Positions 41,301 to 54,200 of a stretch of DNA of 64,000 nucleotides are shown here, in pieces. Source of the stretch: Whitmania pigra (lineage: Eukaryota > Annelida > Clitellata > Hirudinida > Haemopidae); contig JAJTWR010000356.1 in NCBI GenBank assembly GCA_021613335.1, forward strand, positions 296,001-360,000, in the 5' to 3' direction. Every line of letters starts with the position of its first letter. The first letter of the stretch is position 1. The notes beneath the pieces are model-generated. The model saw nothing but the letters and a program-made list of their open reading frames with translations. It did not search any database and had not been told where the DNA came from. The position numbers and the translations under genes are program-made.

Positions 41301-43269
41301 TCTTCAAAACCTGATTCCTTTCTCTCCAAGGAATCGTGCAAATACATTTCATGAGGCTCGAGTGCAAATGTTTTGTTGCCAATGTTGTACATGAATACCT
41401 GTTGTTGCATAGTTAATAGTCATAAATATTTTAATTTATTACAGTTATCAAATTTTAATTTATAATAGTTATAAATAAGATTAAGAAATATGTCTTTTTA
41501 TTTACAGGCCTCGAGGGAAAGTTGATTTTTCTGGTATTTTAAATAATCATTATTACCGGTGTTTTAAATAATAAATTTAAATTAGCTCACTACAAGTCTT
41601 CTCGGAAAACCATCGATTAATTTGGTTACTATGTAACCATTAAAATTCATAATAACTGCTTCATCTCCGGTGTCCAATCCTCTGAAACGTTCGACAACCT
41701 AAAATAAAATAAAAGAAAAAAAACAATAAGATGTTTAATATTATTATTTTTTTTTTAAACGTGCTGGAAAATTTATTTCATCCTTATTATTTATTTCTAT
41801 AAATGGCCAACATGCCCCTGAAAATTTTGTCCTTTTCATCGAGTTAGGCTGAGGGCATTAACAAAATACTACTACTGCTGGTACCATATGGCGCTATGTA
41901 AATTAATATTATTTACAGTTGTACATTAAAACAAAACTAACATCATCTTTGCTGAGTTTCCAAACTGCCCCATGCCCGAAGAGATGGATTGATTCCACTG
42001 GAACCACAGTCTCTGGAACCTCTTTCATGAGTTGCATCAAATATTTGTTGCCTCCGTGGACATGCTTGAAATGGAAGAGATAAGGCAGTTTGTAATTCAC
42101 TCTTGGGTCGAGATATTCAAAAGAGGGTACAGCTGAAGATATAAATAAGTAATTAAATAAATGCGAACAATTTGTTTTCAACCATTTCTACTACTATTTG
42201 TTTAAAATTATATGTAAATATCGTTATCGCAGTCTTAATATTCAAAGTTCAATTTTACAAGCATTTAGAATTCTACAATATTTGGGAAGGAGCACTAGTT
42301 AAATAGTTAAATAAATTCACCACTGGCGATATAAACGACGTTAAAATAATAATAATAATAATAATATTTCAAAGTAAAGTTACGCGATGGGAATTTGAGA
42401 GGTCCCCGTTCGTTAAATCGATTCATCCATGATGGTTGATTCATTCTGTCCTTATCAAGCTGTAAAATATTTGTGGTTTTACATTTCAAACGTTTATCAA
42501 GTGACATCGCAGTCATCGTCATTGAATCGTTACTAACGGGGCTGGTGGGTTGTGATCTTGAAGGACCATCGAGTTGTTGACCTTGTCCAAAGTTTCCTGG
42601 ATCCACAAGTTCTTCAGGGTTCGCATCTTTACTTGGCATTTCTTGGTCCTTTGGCTGTTTGAATTTATCTAGCTAATATCGTCGTCATCATCACCATCAT
42701 CATCATCATCATCGAATGATACCAACCAGGGGAGATTTCGTGAGGTTTGCCGGTTTTGAAGAGGGACTGGTGTTAGGCAGGGTAGAGTTCTGGGCTAATT
42801 CTGGCCAATCCTCTTTCAACACCGTTTCATCATTCAGGTCCTAATACGGAAACGTTTTAAACTTTATTAAATATGATCGTTATCATAATCATCATTATCG
42901 AAACATTACTGAGTGAGTTATCATCATCATCAAACATGATTACTTTAACCGAGTCATCATCAAAACTTAATAACTAACCTAGTTATCAACATGAAACAGG
43001 ATTACTAACCGAGGTAACATCATCATCCTCAAGAGAGTCAATCACAAGTTTCTGTCCATCCACAATTTCCTCTCGATATACGGAAGGATTCGATATGAGC
43101 CTGGCTCTTCCATCATCATCACCACCACCAATCTGTAAATAATAAATTCATCGTAAACTTTTTCATTCAAAATCAAAAAGACGCTGACCTTTTGCGCATC
43201 ACAATCGATGACAGATTTGGAAAACGAGCAGGAGACAAGCAGGAGAAGCCACTGGATTCGTTCCATCAT
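38374..43269 (-). CDS. Membrane-anchored ADAM/ADAMTS-like pseudo-metalloprotease (17 exons, 759 aa)
   Basis: Exons in transcript order: 43189-43269, 43010-43132, 42727-42840, 42384-42654, 41942-42132, 41591-41698, 41224-41398, 41065-41116, 40895-40985, 40696-40773, 40385-40530, 40133-40270, 39679-39828, 39370-39514, 38994-39162, 38649-38794, 38374-38475. All keep phase. Domains: signal peptide (IQWLLLLVSCSF), long acidic and Ser-rich region, prodomain with the NKTFALEP motif, reprolysin-like domain (about 355-572), ADAMTS-type disintegrin-like/Cys-rich segment (PGEIFCLNTQCQLVFG, then GTSCRDGASCMNNFC), one membrane helix at about 700-723 and a short tail. At the place of the HExxHxxGxxHD zinc site the protein reads KHVALSIGIGFD (518-529), so all three zinc His and the Glu are gone while the Gly, Asp and a FIMS Met-turn remain. 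No thrombospondin repeat was found. It is therefore likely a non-catalytic receptor or decoy. Confidence 0.85.
41865..41912 (+). mobile_element. SINE 3' end remnant
   Basis: The piece ATATGGCGCTATGTAAATTA matches the 3' tail motif of the tRNA-derived SINE family. It lies in an intron of the ADAM-like gene and is too short for more. Confidence 0.45.
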
Positions 43270-43733
43270 TAAAATTCAAAATTCAAAACTTTAACTTTAA
43301 TAAAATGGCAAATATATTTGCAACACTTCAACTATAAACATCGAACAAGAGCTACAACAACTTGCCAACTTTTCTCGACTGCAAACAGTCTTCTCTGGCC
43401 GCTGTTTAAGCATTTTCGGAGGTCCAGATGTTGCAATTAAGTGCTGTTTAATCAATAATTTCTTAAATTAAAATTTCACTATTTGGAATCGATTTCAATT
43501 TCTAACAACCAACCTTGAATCGCTTTCACGCGTTCCTCATGTCTCAACATAGCTGCAATCTTAATAAACCTTCATACCAATTATACTATACTAATTTTAT
43601 ATTGTTTATTTATTATTTATATAATTACTTTTTCTTACATAATATTTGCTTTTTATGAAAATAATATTTATAAATTTATTTATTTTAAATTTACAAGTGT
43701 GTTGTAAATTGTAGTCCGTTGATCATCATCATT

Positions 43734-44715
43734 GGCACCCCGTCATAACAGCCCGGCGACAGAATAGCCCCGACAAAACAGCCCCGACAAAACCGCCCCG
43801 ACAAAACAGCCCCGTCAAAACAGCCCGGCGTCAAAATAGCCCAGGACGGGAAAATCCCGTCAAAATGGCCCCGCCAAAATAGCCCCGACAAAATAGCCCG
43901 GCGACAAAATAGCCCCGTCAAAACAGCCCTGTCACCAGGGTCGGACTGGCTTAAAAAACCGGCCCGGGAACTTTTATTTAACTCCTACTTTGATCAACTT
44001 AAACATAAGAAACACTAGAGTCTAAAATTTCTATCCACTATTAACTATTATAACAGCTTTTTCATCGTTTCACTAGTCGATGCTAAAACATCAATGATTT
44101 CATTGTTATTGATTCTTGGAAAAGAGTCTTTCTCACAAGACATCAGCATGAATGATCGTAGAATTGACTGGTTCAGAAAATTTCTTAATCTGTTCAAAAC
44201 GTATTTCAATTTTGAAAACGACCCCTCACAAGCAACTTGTGATCAGGATAATGTCAACACAAATTTGTAAGCCAGATACAAATTTGAATAAGCAAGACTA
44301 TGCAAATTAAACTTCTGGAGAACAATAATAACAACAAACAATACTCAAAACGATCAAAGCATTCAAGCCACTAATTTCGAATTAAATTTTGATTCAGTTT
44401 CACAACATTTTTAAAAAATACTTTGACATGGAGTTATCATGGGGCTATTTTGACGGGGCTATTATGTCGCCGAGCTATTTTGTCGCCGGGTTGTTTTGTC
44501 CTGGGCTATGTTGTCGCCGGGCTATTTTGTCGGGGCTATTTTGACGGGATTTTTCTGTCCTGGGCTATTTTGACGCCGGGCTGTTTCGACGGGGCTGTTT
44601 TGTCGGGGCGGTTTTGTCGGGGCTATTTTGTCTTGAGCTATTTTGACGCCGTGCTATTTTGACGGGGCTGTTTTGTCGGGGCTATTCTGTCGCCGGGCTG
44701 TTATGACGGGTCACC
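43734..44715. mobile_element. Foldback transposon copy B with hAT transposase tail (982 bp)
   Basis: Almost identical in its core to copy A, with only a few substitutions, and with the same subrepeated inverted arms of slightly different length. It is flanked by CATCATCATT at 43724-43733 and 44716-44725. The match is 10 bases because the site is an ATC repeat, so an 8-bp target duplication is compatible. Confidence 0.85.
44045..44235 (-). pseudogene. hAT transposase C-terminal fragment inside foldback copy B
   Basis: Same fragment as in copy A, with the SFSKLK core of the dimerisation domain in the same reading frame and only the tail preserved. Confidence 0.65.
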
Positions 44716-44828
44716 CATCATCATTATAATCACAGAGCTGTTATTTTTCGATCTTGTTTCCAACATCGGTTGCACTCACTCTTGCTCGAAAATCTATAAT
44801 TATTTCTCTTCTGAAGTTGTTCAGAACT

Positions 44829-45062
44829 TAATAACTTATAACTCCATAACTTAATAACTTACAAGTCTATGACTTAATAACTTATAAATTCATAACTTAG
44901 TAACTTATAAGTTCATAACTTAATAACTTATAAATTCATAACTTAATAACTTGTAAGTTCGTAACTTAATAACTTATAAGTCCATAACTTAATAACTTAT
45001 AAGTCCATAACTTAATAACTTATAAGTCCATAACTTAATAACTTGTAAGTCCACAACTTAAC
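44829..45062. repeat. Minisatellite, about 20-bp unit
   Basis: Eleven or so copies of a unit like AACTTATAAGTCCATAACTT-AAT with C/T and G/A variants. It lies 114 bases right of foldback copy B. Confidence 0.9.
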
Positions 45063-45304
45063 TCTGGAAAAATTTTTATTTTACTTTGTTACCTGTGCCC
45101 GCGCGATATTGAAATGTTCAAGACCTGCTTGTCCGTCATACTTTGTCAACAGATCAACAGCATATAACTGCACAATTTAGAGATATCATTATCTGTGACA
45201 TGGAACATTTTTATAATTACATTGAATCTTAAATGCTTTTTGAACTCCAAGAACCTGAAAGTCAGTTTCTGGCACGAACCAGATGAATGCTTTATGTAGA
45301 AATG

Positions 45305-45590
45305 ATTTAATTAAAATATGTTTTCTGAGTTAATTTATTTAAGTATGCTAACGCCTAATGCTACAAGCATAAATATTATTCATCAGAACCTTCGATTATA
45401 TTCAACTTTGATTCAAATTCAACAGAATTTGTTTGTCAAACAAAATATGTTTGTAGTCGATCGAAATGCATTAAATTAATGTAAATTAATGCATCAATTC
45501 GATGCATTGACTTCTTTATGGGAATGTTTATTTTATTTTAAAATGTGCAAAAATGGCATGAAATGCCATTTCATTTATTGTATTTTCATT
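45305..45590. repeat. Diverged duplicate, copy 2 (pair of 33475-33835)
   Basis: Same order of shared blocks as copy 1, including CAGAACCTTCGATTA, GAATTTGTTTGTCAAAC and GTCGATCGAAATGCATTAAA. It is shorter than copy 1 by internal deletions. Confidence 0.75.
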
Positions 45591-45683
45591 TAAAACACAG
45601 TTTGGTTCTTCACTGAGTCAACTGAAAAATAACTATTAAGCTGACAACAAATGTTTTGAATAGCAAAGCTATCTCCAGCTGCT

Positions 45684-48600
45684 CTAAAAACGTGTCTGAG
45701 GTTCAAAAAATTCATCAGCAACTTTTTGACTTTCCAAGTGCTTCCTTCTCCTGCCGGATGCTCGTGGAAAGAGGAGCATTCCTAACAAGTCGATCAGCAA
45801 TTCGAAAAACTCCATGACTGTCAGAATGGAGAATCCTACGTACAAACCCAGTGCTCCTCCAATGTCGGAGATGAATTTATAAATCTTAAAATTATATAAA
45901 ATTATAATTAAAATATTATAAATTTATATATCCTGGGTTATTTTAGGGCGATTAAAATATTAGTAGAGCGATTAAAAAGTCTCTTCCTAGTGCATCGTAG
46001 CCATATACATAAGGAACTCAAAAGATATTTTAAATGCCGGTAAAAACAAACGAAAAATTCAAAATGGTTTCACTTCATAACTCGGTTGTTCTCCGATCGT
46101 CAAAGAGTCAAAATCCTGAAAGTAAACGAGAAACATTCCTCCATTCCTCGTTTTACTGATGAATTCATTTTTCATCCAGTTCATTTGGGAACTGTTGCTG
46201 ACCATTTGCTTCGAAATTTACAAATAAAATGTTATTTTATGGAGAGGCTGTAAATATGTTGATTACATTTGATTTTTAATTAAGATTGATTGAGTTAATC
46301 ATAAAGCATAACTTAATGTCTTGAGATGAATTTGTAGCGACATTGAGTTAATCATAAAGCATAACTTAATGTCTTTGAGGTGAATTTGTAGCGACATGAG
46401 TTTATAATGATGTAATCTGGATTTCCAGTTCTGAAACTTGCCTTAAATTTGATTGATGGCCACAATTCGGAACTGATTATTGATTTGAAAGTCATTTGCC
46501 TGCACAATCAGGAAATCTCTGTTAAGTTACACTAAAATAAATGCTTATTCTAGACATTCTATATAATAAATAAATGAACTTACTAAAATTAAAAAATGCA
46601 AAAAAATCCAAAAATCAATAAATTCTTTAATTAACGTTTATAAAAACCTGCATGTTTCAGGACATTTGTACATGCAATCGATTCTTTCCTCTTCGTAGTC
46701 ATCCCATACCGAACGAATGCATTGGACTAAGGCAGGTAAAAGTAATAAATACCCTATCTATTATTTCGTTCAACTTAATCAAATAATGTATTTGTTAACT
46801 ACAAAACTTAGTCGTTAGAATTAATGGTTGATTAGTAAATTTATTTTTAACTTTCAAACTGAAACCTTTGTCGCTTGCGATGGCGGAACATGGAAAATGT
46901 AACTTCTCCACTTGGAATGGAAACTTGATATCCGTACATCCGCATCGATCCATCATGATTTCATGAAGACAGGTGTAAATGCAGTCCTTCATGAAAATAT
47001 AAATAAACTGACATTCAGTGAATTTAAATGTAATCATTTCACTCAAGAATTTAAATCGTAGAAATAAAAATTAAAAGTTATTACTGACCTTTTTCCTATA
47101 AGTGACATTGTAGAGTTTTTGGTACATTGTCTTTGAAGTCGTATTCTGCTTTGGATCTGTACAGTTGTCGTACTGACCATTTAATTTTTCATATATTTCC
47201 TAAAAATATGTATTTTTAGAAAATCTTTATTATTTAAGTATCCTTCATAGTACAAAAAGGTAATCGGTTAATTTATATCTTCAAATATGTTTACAAAACA
47301 AACAACATAATAACGGTTATCCTAACGGTGGTGATGCCAATGTGAGTTCGAAAACCAGATGAGACCAGTATACCCTCATCCTCAGGGTAGGGCATGCGAC
47401 TAGGGTCATGTACCACCACTCTCAGGCCGGCAGATTGGGTCAATTCTCCGATGTACTCAGATTGATCCGAATTGAAAGTGATGCTCAGTCCTATGGAGAA
47501 TAAGAGAACATATGAGTTGGATAATATATGCAGAGATAATAATCATATTAATTAATTATTATTAGTTAATTATTATTAATTATATATTACACATTATTAT
47601 TACGTTACCATGATCAGGGCCAGTGTAATGACTTCTGAGTGGTTTCCCTTCATGAACAACGGAGTTGAAAATGTAACAAATGCCGTAGTAATTTATTTTA
47701 AGTACTCTGAACATTCTTGTTAATGTAAAATAAAAGTAATATTAAAATAATTTATGTTAATGTAGAATTAAGTAATTTTTAAACAACTTATGTTATTGTA
47801 AAATTAAGTAATGTTAAAATAATTTATGTTAATGTATTATTATTTTACAATAGATGAATTGTGCGAGAAAACCTCAATTTATAAAAAAAATCAATTTAGA
47901 AAGGAAAAATTAATTTCAAATTAATTAATAAAACGATTTGAAGTCATTAATTATTTTAATGTTAATTATAAGTATTGTAATAAATTATTTATTGTTAGTC
48001 TTTAATACTATTATTAATAATAGTAACTTAATAATAATTCAAGGTTTTCTAAAGCTAACTTCAATAAGCATGATTTTCCTCCAATTACACAATCTTTTAT
48101 AATTTTTTTCAAATTCTCTTCTAAATTTTTATTTTTATTTGTTAACTGAAGAGAAATTTTCTCAATCAAGTAATTCTGAATGACCACATCTTCCCGTTTG
48201 ACTGTTTTAGTGGTGAAATTCATGGACGACATGCAATCTGGAAATGTTTATAATAAATATTATAACATTATTTAATATGTAAAATTACTATAAATGCTAT
48301 TGTATATACAATATATTATATATTGTTATTATTATCAATAAAAATATGGTAATAATAAATATGTTACTGTTACTGTTGTTATTTGTTCAGTATTTCTAAT
48401 TCTGAGCAACAGGAAAGAATAACGACATTTTTTGTATATATTATTTTGTATGTATTAATAAATTTTGTATTGTTATTTTTTGATATTATTATTAAATAAT
48501 ATTATTTTTTAATAATTTATTAAAGAACCTGAATGCTCCAAATTCGCCCTTGCTTCCTCTTCAGCAATTTCATTCATGTCCTGTTTGGTGCAATTCATCG

Positions 48601-49771
48601 TGCAATTCACAATGCAACTACGAGAAAGCAATGCAGGTGCACAGGTGAATGAATTCATGTACTTCCTGTACTCATCCAGGTATTTCTTAGTTTCAAATTC
48701 CAGTTGTTCCTCCTGGAGAGGATTTGAGTTGCAGATGGTGACGGCTGGAAAATCCATCCCTTTGGACTGCCTCGATTCCAACACTGTTGTCACCTTGAAG
48801 CTTGCAAAATCGGCGCCTGAAAGAATAATTAATAAATTATGTTAACATCTTGTAGTGATGCTGTTTTTAAAAATGTGTCAACAATAAATAAATTATAACA
48901 ATGATGAATAAATTACGTATATAGTGAGGTTAATTTGTTGAATTTAAAAATTAAATTTATTTACTTGGTTGTTTCACAAATTAACTTAAAACTGACTCAG
49001 ACGATAAATGTTGAAGATCAATCCTCCAGTTGAAGCAATCAGCGAAATCAACCAGATCATCTTCTTTGCAAAGCCTGCAAATATTTGTAATAACATTGCA
49101 TGTACGAAATAAATATAATAAATTATTAATAATTTAAAGGTATAATAATGAATAAATATTGTTTTCCTGCTAAATATGCTTTGTTATATAATTTCAATGT
49201 CGTAGTAATGTTACATGTAATTTATAAGATTTGATTATCTAATCATTTGTAAAGATTTCTATATTTCGTTGAGCTCAATTTCTTCTGCAATAATTTTTTT
49301 AAATATGAATCTTATTTTCCATAAATTAAGATTTTATGATGAGTGCTTTGGCTGGTATGCTTGTGTTTTTATTTTGTGCCACAACGTTTTGAGATAACAC
49401 TGACTAAATAAACATTACACTTTTGCTAGCAGCTGCCCATTTGAACCAATTTAAAAGTTCAAATTTTCTAAAAGTTTTTTTTTCTGTAACGAAAACATTT
49501 CCTTAAGAATTCTTTCTGGAGCCTTTTTCGTCTTTGGTGTTTTCGTTGCAAAATTATGAAGGTTGGAGAAGGATGATGGTAGGAAGTATGGTTTTAACAC
49601 AGTGTTATCACAATTATCAATTATTATTATTATATAAAATATATTTAACTACAAATAATAAAAATTCAGCAAACTCTTTGATCTTCCAATGTGGGAAATT
49701 CCATGCGAAGTAGTACGTCTTTCGAAATCCTTGTAGGTTCTTATTATCGATGAATCGGAAATCCCCATCAT
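45684..49771 (-). CDS. DEG/ENaC-family sodium channel 3 (12 exons, 535 aa)
   Basis: Exons in transcript order: 49675-49771, 48997-49074, 48529-48816, 48060-48237, 47609-47706, 47327-47490, 47089-47199, 46866-46986, 46648-46726, 46442-46499, 46074-46208, 45684-45884. Phase is kept throughout. Seen: H23-G24 gating motif in TTSHGISH, first membrane helix in exon 2, GMDFPAVTICNSNP after it, pore helix with G486-F-S488, and a basic C-terminal tail. Exon 3 has an extra Cys cluster (SCIVNCTMNC) not present in channels 1 and 2. Intron 10 starts AAG-GCAAGT, a GC-AG donor, where the paralogues have GT. Two in-frame ATGs open the protein; the first is used here. Confidence 0.87.
46292..46398. repeat. 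Two-copy tandem duplication in intron 10 of channel 3
   Basis: A unit of about 53 bp, starting GAGTTAATCATAAAGCATAA and ending GAATTTGTAGCGACAT, is present twice in a row with one or two differences. Confidence 0.85.
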
Positions 49772-51254
49772 TAAGTTTATTAATTATGCAAATTAATTAT
49801 TCATCAATATGCAATTTAAATGTTTTTCAATGAGTAAATCATACACTAATCATCAATATGAAAATTAGTTGCTCTTCAACATGCAAAGTCACAAGCAACG
49901 TACAGATTTAACATTACGCTTTAATAATTATGATATAATTAGTTGTTATTCATCCTCCAAATGCAATTCCAACGGACCACTTTATATTTTAGAATCTACA
50001 GATTTTTCCAATGTTTACAAATACAGTTATTATTATTATTATTACTAATATATACAATTTCAAAAACATTGGCAAATACTGTTCTTTTGTTCGATGCATT
50101 CATGCTCGAAAAGCATCGATATACTATTTTTTTTGTTTAGTTTTCAATTAGCTTTCGTAAGTTTTACAAATTAACATTAATTATTTCAACAATTACCTAA
50201 ATTAAAATCTGAAGACCGCATTACCTACATCAACTTTTTTTTACTTGAACATGTGTTTATAACATGCAAAAATACGGAGTTCAAGTGCAATGATAAAATC
50301 TATGATAATTTAAAATAAATTCACAAAATCAAAATTAATAAGTCCAGTTACTTAGTAAAAGTAAGTTTTTTATTATAAACATAAGCATCGTAAATATTTG
50401 GGTTTGATTTAAAAATAGTTAGATTTTATTTTAATCTTTATTTTTGTAAATTATATTATTATTTAATAACGCTACGTTTTGCATATTTAGACATAAAATG
50501 TATTACTTTCATTTTTTAACTACTTTAAAAAAATAACATAATAACATAACAAATATCAACAATGCAGAGGTTTAAAAGTGATCCTCAGATACCTTTAAAC
50601 ATTCAACATTACTCCTAGCCTTTCCTAGCTTTGAGAAATCGAAAAATAACTGTTGTTTTTTTTTTATTTAATTTAAACTTATCTTAAATTAATTCATTTT
50701 TAGTTGAACCATTTCAAACTTCTAGTAGGTACTTCGGGCGTTAAGGAATTGTAAGTCGTGATTTTTTCATAATTATTCAATAACTATATTCATTGCATCA
50801 CAACTAAATAATAACATCAATACCGTCATTGATTTGTTAACAACGAATATGTCGCGCCAAATCAATTTCGAAATTATATCATTCTCATTAAATGATTTAG
50901 ATATTTAGTTGCCGATAATTTCGTAAAATGATGGAACAAATAAATGCGCCATAAATTTTTAAAGTAACGAATGCAAATTGTCATCATTTTCTTTGGTTTT
51001 TAATATTATGAAATTATATCAGCTTTGAACTTGCATAATAATTATTTAATATTATTAAATTACAACTACTAAATATTTAAAAATAATTTAATAAAGTTAT
51101 AAACAATTTGTTAACGTAAATTATAATTTACTTATAAAACTTTATGTTGAAATCCTCATCATCATCAAAATTATAACAACAACAACAACAATAAAAAATT
51201 AAAATAATAATAATTATTATTATAATTGCGAAATATTAAATACACTGGAACAAT
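49772..51254. other. Intergenic spacer between channels 3 and 4
   Basis: AT-rich, with upstream sequence of channel 3 and 3' flank of channel 4. No coding exon or recognisable repeat. Confidence 0.45.
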
Positions 51255-54200
51255 TCATAATAATTCCACGCCAACAATATGTTTCTTCCTGAAGTACCGA
51301 CGTACTTCCATGAAAATGTCGACAACAATATCGAAGATGAACTCGATGAACTCAACAACTGTCAACAACGAGAAACCCACGTACAGACCAAGTACTCCGC
51401 CGATGTCAGATATGAACTTCTGAATCTGAAAAGTTTATTTATTGTACAGAATAAGTATCAGAATTCATTTACTAATTAATTGTAAATATTTAATTATTTA
51501 TTATTTATTTTAATCTAAGATTGCTTTGCAACATATCAACATTTAAAAAAGTACTTTGCTCCTTAATAAAATAAATTGACTTAGAAAAACGTTGATTTTT
51601 CGAAAGTCAGACGCACTTACTGCGTACAACTATTGTTATATTGATTTTTGGCAGATTTGATTATCTAATTACAGGCTATTAAATAATTTAAAATTGAATT
51701 TTTTGTGATTTACTATTTTTGAATAATGCGGCTTAGACATTGTGAAATTTTTGAAAATTTATTAAGCTAATAATTTAATTTAATTAAATAATAATACGAT
51801 ATTTCACCATTTCAATTTACCTCGTAAGTTGGTTTCTCAGAGATGACTCTGTTGGAAAGATCTTGAATGTAAACCACTAATCGACCAAAACTTTGGTAAT
51901 TTCGTGACAAGCTCTCGTTCAACATTGTGAATCTTTTTTGCTTAGAGATGAGATTCTGAAACGCATATTTTACTTTATTTCAATTCGTATTTTTTTTACA
52001 AGCAGAACTCATGTTATTTACAATTTAAAGTTGCTAACAATTTGCTAAAATGATATAACAACAGCAATGTTATATGTAACAATATATAAATTTGTCGTCA
52101 AAACACAAACATAAATGTAGAAGTTGTTACTTTGTATTTCGACGAAGGCCATCTTTGACTGCTAACTTCAACGTAATAAATAATTTCGCTAAAAATGTTT
52201 CATACAATTGACAAATTAAATGTTTCATTAATGATTTCAATTTGCTTTAAAACTATTCTAATAAAATATCTTTTTATTATTTGCTGTTTAAATTTGTCAA
52301 AAATTAAAATTCGTCAATAAAGCTTTACCTGCACGGTACTGCACACCTGAACGTGCATGGAATATTATTCTCTTTGTAATCATTCCAGATGGAATTCATG
52401 CAGGTAACTTTGGTTTAAAAATCACATTTAATTTGTATTTATTTATTTATTTATATTTCATACAAGATCAACAAACTGTTAAATGCTTGTGCGACCAATA
52501 ATGACACTAAACTCATCTGCCGATATTTAATTTGCGTAGTTATTGACATTGCTTAAAACTTTTTATTATTTGAAGATACACAATAAATAGTAGTATGGAT
52601 TACATAAAAAATATTTCAATGTAAAATCTGATAAAGATTTATTTTTAATCAAACCACTGTCATTATCCGTGCTGCAGCATGGAACTTGTCTCAGTTTTGA
52701 GATGTAAGGAAATTTGATGTCAGCACATGAGCACCGTTTTACCATTTCTTCATTCAAACAGGTATACAAACAATCCTATATTTAAAACCAATCCAATTTA
52801 ATATAACCATAATATGAGTTCGTCAGGTATATATTCACTCCCACATTAATGATCAATCAACTTTAACGCAGAATTAATTAAAGGCTGACAATTTAATACT
52901 TAGTTTATAAATGTAAAACAAAAGTTGCAATAGACCTTCTGAGTGTAGGAAACGTTGTGAAAACGTTGAAAAATTGTTACTGGTTCTCTGTTCGAGGGTT
53001 GAGTACAGTTGCCGAAAGGACTCCCGAGTTTGTTCAAGGTTGTCTGAGTGGAACAAATAGTCGTCCATTTAAAGGATTATCATTTTAAAACACGCACAAT
53101 TTTGTTAAATTAAAGCCTCAAAAAGTAAAGTCATTGTTATTAAAATAATAAAATTATTCTATTAATTATTATTATCAACATTAGAAAATATGAAAGTCGA
53201 ACTCGGTTATGTCGCCGGCCTAAGGTTTGCCAAAAAGCGTCGAGGTAATCGATGATCGAGATAACCAAAAATCTGGTGAAAATATGGCGATTGTATAATA
53301 ACATGTGTGTATGTGTGTGTACATAATATGCGAGGTTTATCTACATAACAGCAATTGGTATTTGATATTGATAACATCAATATGAACATACATGTTTGCT
53401 AACAACAAAATGCTCGTATGAACCAACTAACAGCAGAGATTTACTTAAAATAATTCGCAATAAGAATCACTGCCGATTCTCGATACAAACCTTTATATTT
53501 ATTTTTTCCGACATTTCTATCTACTCACTGATTGCCCAGTTCCCTCTTAACACCTCCAGAAATTTTTAGAACGAAAAAATAGAAAAGAAAAGAAAACGGA
53601 ATAGTTACAGCATGTTACTTCTCAGACAAAATCGGTAAGGAGAATTGGGTTCGGCAGTATAAATGAATCGACATAACCGATGAGAAAATGCTACAACAAA
53701 AGTGGAAATTTGGCGGTTCTACTTCAAAAACGTCGACGTAATAGGGTTGGCAAATTATCCGAGGTCAAATAAGTGGGTTCCACTGTATCATGTATTTATA
53801 GTTATTGTTATTACTATTATTTAATTATAACCATTGTAACCCCAATGTGAGTCAAACTGCCAGGGGAAACGAGTATGCCCTCGTCCTCAGGGTATGGCAT
53901 TCTCCGGGGATCGTGGACGACCACCCTTAAGCCCGCAGATTGAGAAAGTTCACCTATGTAGTCGGCCTGGTCGACATTGAACACAATGGACAATCCTGTT
54001 TTGAAGTTTTTTAAATTATAATAAATTATAATACTTATTGTAATGAAATTATAAATAATAAGCAATATATTTTATTAATTTTAGTAAATTTAATATGTAA
54101 TGTAGTATACATTTATAGTTAATTATTATGTACATATTATATTATTTATTTATAGTAAAAATAATTTTTTAATTAATTTCAATATATAATATATATTTTT

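Larger units (their letters stand above)
43270..45683. other. Spacer upstream of the ADAM-like gene and downstream of channel 3
   Basis: Contains the presumed ADAM-like promoter, foldback copy B, a 20-bp-unit minisatellite and a duplicate of the 33.5-kb segment. No coding exon is supported. Confidence 0.5.

Noticed and set aside
44423..44662. Plus-strand frame rich in Gly, Cys and Phe, and its mirror at 43691-43921
   Set aside because: Generated by the subrepeats of the foldback arms.
34291..44715. The two foldback copies acting as ends of one composite transposon
   Set aside because: Each copy has its own matching target duplication, so they inserted independently.
44829..45062. CRISPR-like array
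   Set aside because: Units are directly adjacent with no unique spacers, and the genome is eukaryotic; it is a minisatellite.
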